Assembly (NCBI RefSeq): GCF_023016265.1
Contig: NZ_CP095412.1
Span: 1,550,001 to 1,614,000 of the forward strand
From: Blastococcus sp. PRF04-17
GTDB lineage: Bacteria; Actinomycetota; Actinomycetes; Mycobacteriales; Geodermatophilaceae
Length of the DNA: 64,000 bases
Direction: 5' to 3'
The notes beneath the pieces are model-generated. The model saw only the letters and a list, made by a program, of their open reading frames with translations. It was not told the DNA's origin and ran no database searches. Shown in pieces: positions 45,583 through 55,000 of this stretch. The position numbers and the translations under genes were made by a program. Within the stretch, counting starts at the first letter, position 1; the number at the start of each line of letters is the position of its first letter.

Positions 45583-45678
45583 TGGCGGAGGCGGACGGGA
45601 ATCGAACCCGCCTGACCGAGCTGCTCGGCCACGTCGGCTTTAGAGGCCGCGGGGGTCACCAGACACCCTGACGCCTCC
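45583..45678 (-). tRNA. selC: tRNA-Sec with CUA anticodon (reads UAG)
   Basis: The minus strand begins GGAGGCG and ends CGCCTCC, then G (Sec discriminator) and an encoded CCA, 96 bases in all. The D hairpin has a long stem with a TGGT tetraloop. The variable arm is a 7-bp stem (GGCCGAG with CTCGGTC), the hallmark of serine-type and Sec tRNAs. T arm is GCGGG-TTCGATT-CCCGT. The anticodon loop is CTCTAAA, so positions 34-36 are CUA, not the usual UCA. The position next to selA/selB makes the identity secure. The eighth acceptor pair is a U-C mismatch. Confidence 0.95.
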
Positions 45679-45727
45679 GCAGCCCAGCCTACGTGGCGCC
45701 TGTTCCGAGGATCGGCCTCACCAGAAA

Positions 45728-46339
45728 ATGTCAGAGGCCGGTGCCAGCATCCGCCGCGTGAGCCGAACCGAGCCCCGTCCCGCCGCTCCCCTGCCGCCGG
45801 TCGCCCTGACGCCGGAGGAGGCAGCCGCCGTCGCCGTCGCGCTGGCCGCCGGTCCCGACGGGCCGTACGCCGCCGACGGCAGGACGGCGCTGGAGAAGGT
45901 GCTCGAGGTGCTCGAGCCCGATCCGCGGCGCCGCGCGCAGCTGCTGGCCACCAGTCTCTGGGTCAGCGCCGAGGCCGACCGCAGCGAGCAGGTCCGCGCG
46001 CTGCTCGAGCAGGCGGTCACCCGCCGGCGGGTGCTCGTGCTGCGCTACCGGGACCGGCAGGACCGCGCATCGCGCCGGGAGGTCGAGCCGCAGGCGCTGG
46101 TCCGCAGCAGCGAGCACTGGTTCCTGGTCGCCTGGTGCCGCGAGCGGCAGGCGATGCGCTGGTTCCGGCTGGACCGCGTCGAGAGCGCCGAGACCACCGA
46201 CGAGGCGGCGCCGAGGCGCGACCTCACCGACGTGGGCGCTCCCCCGGCGTCCCGCCACCCCGCGGGCCGGGCACTGCGCACGCCGCCGGCCCCGACCGGT
46301 CCGCCCCGGCTCGTCGTCCTCCCCGGCGGTCGCACCTGA
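45728..46339 (+). CDS. WYL-domain protein without a helix-turn-helix
   Basis: 203 residues from ATG (GTG at 45758 is an alternative). The middle reads ALEKVLEVLEPDPRRRAQLLATSLWVSAEADRSEQVRALLEQAVTRRRVLVLRYRDRQDRASRREVEPQALVRSSEHWFLVAWCRERQAMRWFRLDRVESAE, which is a WYL domain with its linker. The N-terminal DNA-binding domain of ordinary WYL regulators is absent. It is divergent from selC. WYL domains sense nucleotides or nucleic acid ends; whether it controls the sel genes is not known. Confidence 0.8.
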   Translation: MSEAGASIRRVSRTEPRPAAPLPPVALTPEEAAAVAVALAAGPDGPYAADGRTALEKVLEVLEPDPRRRAQLLATSLWVSAEADRSEQVRALLEQAVTRRRVLVLRYRDRQDRASRREVEPQALVRSSEHWFLVAWCRERQAMRWFRLDRVESAETTDEAAPRRDLTDVGAPPASRHPAGRALRTPPAPTGPPRLVVLPGGRT

Positions 46340-46529
46340 TCGGTCCCCGGCGCAGACCTCGGCCATCTCGGCCATCTCGGCCAGGTCGGTGAGGTCGCCC
46401 GACGATGCCCGCCCCTCGGCGACCGCGGCGCGCAGCAGCAGCACGACGAGCAGCCGCTCTCGCACGGGTTCTCCTGGGACGACCGGCTCATGATCACGTC
46501 TGCCGACCGTGGCGGCTACCGTCGTCGGC

Positions 46530-47537
46530 GTGACGACCGCACCCGCCCGTGTCCGGCTCACCCAGTACGCGCACGGCGGGGGCTGCGCCTGCAAGATCCC
46601 GCCCGGCGAGCTCGAGGCGGTGGTGGCGGGGCTGACCGCCGCCGGACCGGCGGCCCCGAACGCGGAGCTCGTGGTGGGCCTGGACGACGGCGACGATGCC
46701 GCCGTCGTGCGCATCGCCGGGGGCCAGGGACTGGTGCTCACCACCGACTTCTTCACCCCGGTCGTCGACGACGCGTACACGTTCGGCCGGATCGCGGCCG
46801 CGAACGCGCTGTCCGACGTCTACGCGATGGGCGGCACTCCGGTCGTGGCGGTGAACCTGCTCGGCTGGCCGCGCGACGTGCTGCCTGCCGACCTGGCGGC
46901 CGAGGTGCTGCGGGGTGGGCTCGAGGTTGCCCAGGAGGCCGGCTGCCACGTCGGCGGCGGTCACTCGATCGACGACCCCGAGCCCAAGTACGGCATGGCG
47001 GTCACGGGGTTGGTGGACCTCGACCGCGTCATCCGCAACGACGCGGCGGTCCCGGGGACGGCGCTGTCGCTCACCAAGCCCCTGGGTGTCGGCGTCCTCA
47101 ACAGCCGGATGAAGGCCACCGGCGAGGTGTCGGAGGCGGCGGTCGCCTCGATGACCGCGCTCAACCGCGAGGCGGGCCGGGCTGCCGTGGCCGCGGGCAT
47201 CCGCGCCGGCACCGACGTCACCGGCTTCGGGCTGCTGGGGCACCTCTACAAGATGGCGCGGGCCAGCGGCGTCACCGCGGTCGTCGACGCGGCCGCCGTC
47301 CCCTACCTGACCGGCGCCCGCGAGGGCCTCGCCGACGGCTTCGTCTCGGGCGGCACCCGGCGCAACCTCGACTGGGTGCGGCCCCACGCCGACCTGTCCG
47401 CGGTGTCCCAGGACGAGGCCCTGCTGCTCGCCGACGCGCAGACCTCCGGCGGTCTGCTGCTGGGCGGGGAGGTCCCTGGCGCCCCGGTGATCGGCGAGTT
47501 CGTCCCTCGCGGGGAGCACGTCGTCGTCGTGCGCTGA
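46530..47537 (+). CDS. selD: Selenide, water dikinase
   Basis: 335 residues from the GTG at 46530 (46509 is possible). The active site HGGGCACKIPP has Cys19 and Lys22; LTTDFFTPVVDDAYTFGRIAAANALSDVYAMGG, GGHSIDDPEPKYGMAVTG and TGFGLLGHLYKMA are conserved. It makes selenophosphate from selenide and ATP. The Cys form means that SelD itself is not a selenoprotein here. Completes the selABCD set. Confidence 0.96.
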   Translation: MTTAPARVRLTQYAHGGGCACKIPPGELEAVVAGLTAAGPAAPNAELVVGLDDGDDAAVVRIAGGQGLVLTTDFFTPVVDDAYTFGRIAAANALSDVYAMGGTPVVAVNLLGWPRDVLPADLAAEVLRGGLEVAQEAGCHVGGGHSIDDPEPKYGMAVTGLVDLDRVIRNDAAVPGTALSLTKPLGVGVLNSRMKATGEVSEAAVASMTALNREAGRAAVAAGIRAGTDVTGFGLLGHLYKMARASGVTAVVDAAAVPYLTGAREGLADGFVSGGTRRNLDWVRPHADLSAVSQDEALLLADAQTSGGLLLGGEVPGAPVIGEFVPRGEHVVVVR

Positions 47538-47549
47538 CCAGCCGGACGT

Positions 47550-48413
47550 TCAGGCGTCGGTGCGGTCCAGACGGTAGTGCAGCCGCAGCACCGGCAGCCG
47601 CCAGAGGTCGATCCGGTGGTCGGTGCGCAGCACGCCCTCGTCGTCCACGAACACCCGGAACCGCTCGTGGACCGGGGTGCGCCGCGCCCAGCCCCGTGAG
47701 CGGCCCGGCGGCTGCACGACGAGGTATGCGCCCTCGTCGCCCCAGCGCCCCTGCGTGGACGTCAGGAGCAACGCGCCGTCGGCCGCCACCTCCGGCCGGA
47801 GCAGCACCACCAGCCGGCCGTTCGGCAGTGGGAAGACCACCCGGATGCTGGGGCGGTCGGCGCCCGGAAGGGCGTCGACCCCGTACCAGCCGCTGAAGAC
47901 GGTCTCTCCGGTCGAACGCAGTCGGCGGTGCCAGGAGGTGCCGAGCACCGTTCCGTCGGCGTCGACGACCGAGCGGACCTCGCTGCTCATGCCGTGGGCG
48001 GCCTGCAGCGGGCGCAGCGGCAGGCTCAGCTGCTGCAGCCGGCGGGCGAAGACGACCGAGACGAGCCACCCGAGCGGCCAGGCGACCGGCGACCACTGCG
48101 TCCAGACCTGGAGCCGCCACCGTGCTGTGTGCTCGTAGAAGTCGCGGACCTCCGGCCGCAGCTTCGCCGCGTCGAAGCCGGGACCGTCGAGCAGCGCCAT
48201 GGACGGCAGCAGCCCGGTGTCCCCGTCGTCGTCGCGAAACCGGCCGCTGCGCCGGGCCACCTCGTCGGCCAGCCAGGCGTCGTCCACGCGGGCGAGGTCG
48301 CCGGTGGGGCCCCCGAGCCAGCCGTTCCGGTCCAGGTCCACCCGTCGCCCGGTCAGCCGAACCCAGGCGCGAGTACCGGCGTCGAGGATCTGGCCGACCG
48401 GACGGCGCCGCAT
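47550..48413 (-). CDS. Conserved hypothetical protein
   Basis: 287 residues starting MRRRPVGQILDAGTRAWVRLTGRRVDLDRNGWLGGP. It contains DAWLADEVARRSGRF, LRPEVRDFYEHTARWRLQVWTQWSPVAWPLGWLVSVVFARRL with one hydrophobic stretch, and a beta-rich C-terminal half (VFSGWYGVDALPG, VVFPLPNGRLVVLLRPE). No known motif. GGCGGGAG precedes the ATG at 48411-48413. Ends 12 bases from selD, convergent. I do not recognise its function. Confidence 0.7.
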   Translation of the reverse strand: MRRRPVGQILDAGTRAWVRLTGRRVDLDRNGWLGGPTGDLARVDDAWLADEVARRSGRFRDDDGDTGLLPSMALLDGPGFDAAKLRPEVRDFYEHTARWRLQVWTQWSPVAWPLGWLVSVVFARRLQQLSLPLRPLQAAHGMSSEVRSVVDADGTVLGTSWHRRLRSTGETVFSGWYGVDALPGADRPSIRVVFPLPNGRLVVLLRPEVAADGALLLTSTQGRWGDEGAYLVVQPPGRSRGWARRTPVHERFRVFVDDEGVLRTDHRIDLWRLPVLRLHYRLDRTDA

Positions 48414-48489
48414 GATCACTCCCGCCAGCCTAGGGACCGCCCCGACCGCGGTGTCGCCGGTCCGCCGAGCGTGACCTAACGTCGCGATC

Positions 48490-49455
48490 ATGCTCGCCGC
48501 CTTCGTCTCCACGCCCGCCCCGAAGGACCCGCTCTCCGTCCTCGAGGTCGGTGACCGCCCCGAGCCCGACGTTCCCGACGGCTGGACGACCGTCCGGGTG
48601 AAGGCCGTCTCGCTCAACCACCACGACCTGTTCAGCCTGCAGGGCATCGGGCTGCCGCAGGAGCGGATGCCGATGATCCTGGGCACCGACGCCGCCGGGC
48701 TCGACGAGGACGGCAACGAGGTCGTCGTCCACGGGGTGGTCGCCACCGAGGGCTGGACGGGCGACGAGACGCTCGACCCGAAGCGGACCCTGTTCTCCGA
48801 GCTGCACCAGGGCACGATGGCCGAGAAGGTCGCCGTCCCGAAGCGGAACGTGCTGCCCAAGCCCACCGAGCTGTCCTTCGCCGAGGCCGCCTGCCTGCCC
48901 ACCGCGTGGCTGACCGCCTACCGGATGCTGTTCGTGAAGTCCGGGCTCCGCCCGGGGCAGACCGTGCTCGTGCAGGGCGCGAGCGGCGGCGTCGCCACGG
49001 CCCTCATCGTGCTGGGCCGCGCCGCGGGCTACCGGATCTGGGTGACCGGCCGGAGCGAGGAGAAGCGGGCCGCCGCGCTCGCGCTGGGGGCCGACCAGGC
49101 GTTCGAGACCGGCGCCCGGCTGCCGACCCGGGTCGACGGCGTCATGGAGACCGTCGGCGAGGCCACGTGGTCGCACAGCATCAAGTCGCTCAAGCCCGGT
49201 GGCGTGCTCGTGACCTCCGGTGCGACGACCGGCTTCAACCCGGGCGCCGAGCTGAACCGGGTGTTCTTCACCCAGCTGTCGGTCATCGGCTCGACCATGG
49301 GCACCCGCGGCGAGCTCGAGGACCTGATCGAGCTGTGCCGCGTGACCGGCATCCGGCCCGAGATCGACGTCGAGCTGCCGCTGGACCGGGCGCGGGAGGG
49401 CTTCGAGCGGATGCTCGAGGGCCGCACGGCCGGGAAGATCGTCTTCACCCTGTGA
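48490..49455 (+). CDS. Zinc-free quinone oxidoreductase, MDR family
   Basis: 321 residues. GroES-like part: VKAVSLNHHDLFSLQGIG and MILGTDAAGLDEDGNEVVVHG; Rossmann part: GQTVLVQGASGGVATALIVLGRAAGYRIWVTGRSEEKRAAALALGADQAFE and SLKPGGVLVTSGATTG. The catalytic-zinc Cys is missing, as in quinone reductases and enoyl reductases. Uses NADPH. Convergent with nothing; followed by a truncated ABM gene. Confidence 0.9.
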   Translation: MLAAFVSTPAPKDPLSVLEVGDRPEPDVPDGWTTVRVKAVSLNHHDLFSLQGIGLPQERMPMILGTDAAGLDEDGNEVVVHGVVATEGWTGDETLDPKRTLFSELHQGTMAEKVAVPKRNVLPKPTELSFAEAACLPTAWLTAYRMLFVKSGLRPGQTVLVQGASGGVATALIVLGRAAGYRIWVTGRSEEKRAAALALGADQAFETGARLPTRVDGVMETVGEATWSHSIKSLKPGGVLVTSGATTGFNPGAELNRVFFTQLSVIGSTMGTRGELEDLIELCRVTGIRPEIDVELPLDRAREGFERMLEGRTAGKIVFTL

Positions 49456-49546
49456 GAACACCCCTGCCCTCCACCGCTCGCAGGCTCGCGGCGGGACCCT
49501 GCAGGGGGCCCGCGACACCTACGTCGCGTACGTCGCGGAGACCGGC

Positions 49547-49777
49547 ATGGCGCACTACCGCCGGCCGCCGGGAAACCGGGGCGCCCACCTGCTCACCCGC
49601 GAGCTGGACGACGGCCGCACCGAGATCCTGACCCTCAGCTTCCGGGACTCGATCGACGTCGTCCGCGGGTTCGCCGGCGACGACGTCTCCCGGGCCGTCT
49701 TCTACCCCGAGGACGACCGCTGGCTGGTGGACCGCGAGACCATCGTGACCCACTGCGAGGTCCACTCCCCCGCCTGA
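49547..49777 (+). pseudogene. Truncated antibiotic biosynthesis monooxygenase-like gene
   Basis: 76 residues from ATG. The reading MAHYRRPPGNRGAHLLTRELDDGRTEILTLSFRDSIDVVRGFAGDDVSRAVFYPEDDRWLVDRETIVTHCEV matches the C-terminal three quarters of ABM proteins, and homology continues upstream in frame for only about 10 codons (DTYVAYVAETG). The usual first beta strand is missing and replaced by a GC-rich intergenic-like sequence, and no start codon precedes. Likely 5'-truncated; a short functional form is possible. Confidence 0.6.
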
Positions 49778-49808
49778 TCGCGCCGACTGCAACGACCACG
49801 TGGGCACC

Positions 49809-49855
49809 CTGTCAACCGATGTTGACAGGGACCCGATTGCAACTTAGGTTGACAG
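49809..49855 (+). promoter_or_regulatory. Tandem palindromes and promoter of the HTH/Clp-N pair
   Basis: CTGTCAAC-N4-GTTGACAG (49809-49828) is a perfect palindrome; ATTGCAAC-N4-GTTGACAG (49836-49855) is an imperfect second copy 27 bases on. TTGACA (49822-49827) and TAGGTT (49845-49850) are spaced by 17 bases, giving a near-ideal promoter whose start would fall at the ATG (49858), so the mRNA may be leaderless. Confidence 0.7.
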
Positions 49856-49857
49856 CC

Positions 49858-50094
49858 ATGGCGGACACGACGCAGGTGGCCTCCGCCGCCAGCAGCAAGG
49901 ACCCGGCCGTCGGGCTGAAGGCGGTCCGCTCGCTCCGGGTCCTCGTCGAGCGGCTCGAGGCGCTCCAGGTGGGCAACGCCCGCGACCAGGGCTGGACCTG
50001 GGACCAGATCGCCCAGCTCCTCGGCGTCAGCCGGCAGGCGGTGCACAAGAAGTACGCGAGCGGCCGAGGGCCGCTCCGGCGGCGGAAGGACTGA
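49858..50094 (+). CDS. Small helix-turn-helix regulator
   Basis: 78 residues. A helical N-terminus (VGLKAVRSLRVLVERLEALQVGNARDQ) precedes a helix-turn-helix GWTWDQIAQLLGVSRQAVHKKYASGR, with a basic tail RRRKD. No ribosome site is visible at a normal distance; see the promoter entry. The downstream Clp-N gene begins one base after its stop. The palindromes overlapping its promoter are the likely autoregulatory target. Confidence 0.82.
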   Translation: MADTTQVASAASSKDPAVGLKAVRSLRVLVERLEALQVGNARDQGWTWDQIAQLLGVSRQAVHKKYASGRGPLRRRKD

Positions 50095-50095
50095 C

Positions 50096-50629
50096 ATGTT
50101 CGAACGCTTTACGACGGCAGCCAGGCAGACGGTGGTCGGAGCCCAGGAGGAGGCCCGGCGGCTCTCGCAGGGCGTCGTCGGCACCGAGCACCTGCTGCTG
50201 GCGATGCTCGCCGAGCCCGGCACGCTCACCGGCGCCGTCCTCGGCCGACACGGGCTGACGCACGACTCGGTGGCCGAGTCGGTCGCGGCCCGCGTTCCGC
50301 GGGACGACCTGGACGCCGACGCGCTGACCACCTTGGGCATCGACCTGGACGCCGTCCGCAGCAGCGTGGAGGCCACTTTCGGGCCGGGCGCGCTCGACCG
50401 GGGCAGCCCGCGACGCGACGCGCACCTGCCCTTCAGCCGGCGGGCGAAGAAGGTGCTCGAGCTCTCCCTGCGCGAGGCGTTGGCGCTGAAGTGCAAGCGC
50501 ATCACCGATGTCCACATCGCGCTGGGGCTCCTCCGCGAGGGCGAGGGCCTGGCCATGCAGGTGCTCGCCGAACGCGGCGTCGACCCCACGGATCTGCGGC
50601 GCGACCTGACCGAGGCCCTGGCGGCCTGA
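50096..50629 (+). CDS. Clp N-terminal domain protein
   Basis: 177 residues with two Clp-N repeats and no ATPase: MFERFTTAARQTVVGAQEEARRLSQGVVGTEHLLLAMLAEPG and FSRRAKKVLELSLREALALKCKRITDVHIALGLLREGEGLAMQVLAERGVD. Clp-N domains bind adaptors or substrates of ClpC/ClpB. As a stand-alone copy it may act as an adaptor or decoy. GGAAGGA precedes the ATG. Co-transcribed with the upstream HTH gene. Confidence 0.9.
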   Translation: MFERFTTAARQTVVGAQEEARRLSQGVVGTEHLLLAMLAEPGTLTGAVLGRHGLTHDSVAESVAARVPRDDLDADALTTLGIDLDAVRSSVEATFGPGALDRGSPRRDAHLPFSRRAKKVLELSLREALALKCKRITDVHIALGLLREGEGLAMQVLAERGVDPTDLRRDLTEALAA

Positions 50630-50649
50630 TTCGGCGGCCTGACCCGGCG

Positions 50650-52058
50650 TCAGCTCCCCCGGGATCGTGCGGAGCCAGGAAGAGGTTGCCGGGGTCCGCG
50701 GCCCGGCGGACGGCGGACAGCCGGGCGTGCACGCCGGGCGGGAAGACCTTCCGGGTGTCGGTGCGGTCGTCGAGCATCGGCAGGTACTGCCGGCCGGTCG
50801 CCCACGGCTCGACCGCGGCCAGGAACCGGGCGGCATCCGCGCGCTGCCGCGCCCAGTGCCGGTCGTCCCCGCCGCCGAGGCCGAGCCCCAGAGCGAGGAA
50901 CGAGCCGTCGAGCGCGTCCAGCGCACCGCCGTCGGGGTCGGGGCGGGCGAGCGCACCCCCCAGCTGGCGCAGCTCCGCGGCGGCCAGCCGGGTGCCGGAC
51001 CCCGGGCCGACCGCGTCGAGCATCCGGCCGATCGCCTCGTCTGGCAGGCCGGAGACCAGCGTGCTGCTGGCGTAGGCCGGGGTCGGGCCCTCGGGATCGA
51101 GGTGCAGGCGCACGAGGGACGACGCCGGCACGCGCGCGACGGTGTCGAACTCAGGGTCGAGCGCCCGCAGCGGCGCGAGCACCTCGTCGGCGGCCCGGTC
51201 GTCGCCGAGGACCGCGCCGTCGATCATCGCGATCCGCCGTCCGCGCAGCTCGGCCGGGACCACCGGGTCCTCGGGCACATCGAGGAGCCGGAACGCCGTG
51301 GTGGCGTCCTCCGGGGCGTCCGCGCACCAGGCCACCCAGGCGGGCAGCACCCGCTCGACCGCGGTCCAGTCCCAGGTGAGGTGCCCGGCGACGACGGTCT
51401 CGAGCGGGAACAGGTCGAACTCCATGGCGGTCACCACACCCAGCGGCGCCGCGCCCCCGCGCAGGGCCCAGAACAGCTCGGCGTCGTGGTCGGGGGTCGC
51501 GCGCACGAAGCTGCCGTCGGCCAGCACCAGCTCGGCCGCGGTGACCGCGTTGCACTGCAGGCCCAGCTTGCGCGCGTACCAGCCGATGCCGCCGCCGAGG
51601 GTGTATCCGACCACTCCGACGTCCGGTGACGACGGATGGCGCGCGGCCAGCCCGTGCCGGCCCGCCGCGTCGGTGAGGTCGCCCCACAGCACGCCGGCGG
51701 CGGCGCGGACGGTGCGGCGGTCGGGATCGATCTCCAGCCCGGTCATCGCCGACGTGCGCAGCAGCACCGCGTTCCCGAGCCGGCCCTCCAGCGGCGGGGC
51801 GCCGTGGCCGGTGCCCTGCGCGGCGACCCGCAGCCCCGCGGCCGCCGACGCGAGCAGTACCTCCGCGACCTCCTCGGGGAAGGCCGGATAGCAGACCGCT
51901 GCCGGGTCGTCGCGCATCTGGAGGTTCCACAGGGAGCGCGCCATGTCGTAGGCGGGGTCGCCGGGCAGCTGCACCGAGCCGCCGCACAGCCCGCGCAGCG
52001 CTTCGGCGCGGGATGCGCTCCTCGGCTGTGCCGTTGTCATGTCCTGCTGCGTCGTCAC
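50650..52058 (-). CDS. FAD-linked oxidase (BBE type), 3' frame broken
   Basis: About 469 residues. FAD-binding PCMH domain: CYPAFPEEVAEVLLASAAAGLRVAAQGTGHGAPPLEG, SPDVGVVGYTLGGGIGWYARKLGLQCNAVTAAELVLADG; C-terminal berberine-bridge-like end FLAAVEPWATGRQYLPM and DPGNLFLAPH. As written the frame runs on antisense into the Clp-N gene to 50502; one extra base in the C run 50656-50660 gives a stop at 50650 just after FLAPHDP, the normal family end. Start GTG overlaps the stop of the BTAD regulator gene, so the two are coupled. Confidence 0.82.
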
Positions 52059-55000
52059 GGGGTCCTCCCGGTCACCGGTGACCGAGGATCGACCGGTGCA
52101 CTTGAGGACAACTTGAGGCCGTTCCCGGACCAGCCGTCAGCCGACGCGGACTCCAGCACGGCCTGCACCGTGCCGGGCGTCAGGAAGAGCCGCTGCGCCA
52201 CGTCGCGGACGCCGAGGCCCGTGGCGGCCAGTTCGACGATCCGGCGCTCGGTGGTCGTGGGGCAGCGCTGCGCGTCCCTGCCGCTCTCGTCGGGGCGACC
52301 GCGCAGCGCCAGTCCCTTGCGCGCTCGCCGCTGGAGGCCGAGAGCGCCGCGGTCCAGGGCCGTCTCGAGTGCGGCGCGCAGCAGGTCGACCGCCTCGTCG
52401 TCGGCCACCTGCGGGCGCAACCCCAGCATGCAGCGGGCACGCGCCAGCTCCACCGCTGCGTAGGTGGGCGTGAGCACCTCGACCGCCTCGCGCACCTCGT
52501 CGAGCCCGTCGGGGCCGCGCAGCTCGCCCAGCCGGCACAGCGCCGTCCCCAGGTAGGTCGGCGCGCCCCACCGCCGCAGCCGGTCCACCTCCTCCTGCAT
52601 GAGCGCGACGGCCTCGTCGGTGCGGCCCAGCCGGTCGAGCGAGATCGCCGCGGTGGTCAACCACGGGTTCCACACCGGATTGCGCACCGGCACGGGCATG
52701 GGGATGTCGTCGAGCAGGGCGAGGGCCTCGGCGGGCCGGCCCTCGACGGCGAGCAGCCGGGCGATGGCGTGCCGCAGCAGCCGGCCGCCCTCCCCCAGCG
52801 CCGGTCCCCGCAGCGCGGCGTCGGCGACCCGGCGGGCCGTGGCGACGTCGCCGCGGTCGAGGTGGCAGCCGATCTGGAACGAGCGCGTGTAGGGCTCGCC
52901 GATGCCCGAACCGCCCCACATCCGGTCCTGGTCGAGCGCCGCGGTGAGGCACTCCAGTGCCTGGTCGAGCTCGCCGCGCCGCCAGTGCCAGTAGCCCTCC
53001 CACAGGCTGACCGACATCACCATGAACAGCGAGCCCCGGGCGTGCGCCTCGGTGCGGGCGCGTGCCCAGAAGTCGCCGAGGTCGTCGTCGGAGAGCATGC
53101 GGACGTTGGCGGCGACCACCCAGAACAGCCCGTTGTCGACTTTCCAGAGCCGGTCGCCGTCGAGCGCGAAGCGGGCCAGCGCGATCGCCCGGGCGCGGTC
53201 GACGCCGTCGATGGTCGCCTCGAACGACAGGGTGGCGGCCAGCATCTGGGCGCCGGGCCCGGTGCCGTCCGGAGCGGGCGGTTCGGTCCGGCCCCAGACC
53301 TCGCGCTCCAGGCCGTGCATGTAGCCACCGGTGCGCTCGATGGCCAGCAGCGCCTGGCGGTGGTCGCCGAGCTCCGGCGGGAGGGTGCGGGCCGCCTCGC
53401 GCGCGAAGGCCGATGCCACGCCCGGCGGGCTGGCGAACACCTCGGTGCGGGCGATGGCGACGGCGATGGTGGCCCGTGCGCGCGGCTGCTCGGTGAGCGC
53501 GTAGGCCTGCAGCAGGTGCTCGGTGCTGGCGGCTCCGTCGATGAGCGACTCGGTCATGCCGAGCTGGGTCAGCACGGCGCAGCGGAGCTTCCCGGCGGGC
53601 AGCTCGTCCAGCGCCCGGCGCAGCAGCGTGACGGCGCTGTCGGAGGCGCCCCGCTCGGCCGCCGTCCGCGCCGCCCGGCGCAGCACCTCGACGGTGGCGG
53701 GGTCGCCCCTGGTCGGTGCGAGCAGCAGATGGGCGGCGACCTGCTCGTCGCTGGCCCCCGCCGTCCGCAGCAGCTGCGCCGCCCGCTCGTGGCGGAGCGC
53801 GCGCTCGGCGGCGGGCAGGTCGCGGTACACGGCGTCCCGCACGAGGGGGTGCACGAACGCCATCGGCTGCTCGTCCTTGACGATCTCGCAGCGGGCCAGC
53901 GACGCCAGCCCGATGGCGGTCTCCGCCTCCGGCAGTCCGGCGAGGGCGGCGACGGTCGGCAGCGACGCGCCGTCCCCCAGGACGGCGGCCGCCCGCGCCA
54001 CGTCGGCCGCCGCGCCCGGGAGCCGGCGCAGCCGCATGAGCACCATGCTGGAGACGGCCCGCGAGCCGACGGCGACGACCACGTCCGCGTGCGCCGCGTC
54101 GGGACGCACGCCGTCGGCCTCGAGGCCGCGCAGCAGCTGGCGCAGCAGCAGCGGGTTGCCCGACGTGGTGCGGTGGCAGGCAAGGGCGAACAGCGGCGAG
54201 ACCGGCCCCCGAGCCGGCGCTCGACCAGGTCCGCGGTCGCCTCCGGCGTCAGGGCGGCCGGCCGTACGACGGCCGCGGACGGCTCCACCGACAGCTCGGC
54301 GAGCAGCTCCTCGTCGGGGTGCTGCTCACCGGTGCGGACGGTGCCCACGACGAGAACGGGGACGGCGTCCAGCCGGCGGGCCAGGTACGCCAGCCACCGC
54401 AGCGACGCACTGTCGCACCACTGCAGGTCGTCCACCGCCAGCACCAGCGGACCGTCCGCGGCGAGGTTCACCGCCAGCCAGTACAGCCCGTGCAGGACGG
54501 CGAACGACCCGTCGGGCGACTCCCCCGGCGCCAGGTCGAACACCGTGCGCGCGCTGGCGGCGGCCCCGGCGAGCAGCGCCTCCCGGTGCTCGGCGGTGGC
54601 CAGCTCCGGCTCGAACAGCTGGCGGACCGCGCCGAAGCCGAACGACTTCTCCAGCTGGCTGCCCCTGGCGGTCAGCACGCGCATCCCGCGCTCGCCGGCC
54701 AGCCGCCGGGCCTCGGTGAGCAGCCGGGTCTTGCCGATGCCGGCCGGCCCCTCGATCAGCAGCAGGCCAGGGCCGCCGCCCGCGAGGTCGTCGAGGGCGG
54801 CGCGGACGGCGCGCATCTCCCGGTCGCGGTCGAGCAGGTCCTCCGGTGCGACCGCGGCGGGCCGGGAAGGCGGCGGCTCGGGAGCGCGGGACCGCTGGGC
54901 GGGTACGGCGAGAGCGGGTGAGTGGGCGAGCACCTGCCCCTCCAGCTCACGGAGGGCGGGTCCGGGGTCGACGCCCAGCTCGTCGGCGAGTGTGCTGCGG

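Noticed and set aside
46340-46465. Minus-strand short frame beginning RERLLVVLLLRAAVAEG with AGGAG upstream of a GTG at 46463-46465.
   Set aside because: It has no nearby stop and runs antisense through the WYL gene; no family resemblance. The AEM repeats come from a 9-base tandem repeat.
46530-46600. SelD as a possible selenoprotein.
   Set aside because: The active-site position reads Cys (GGGCACK) with no in-frame TAG or TGA.
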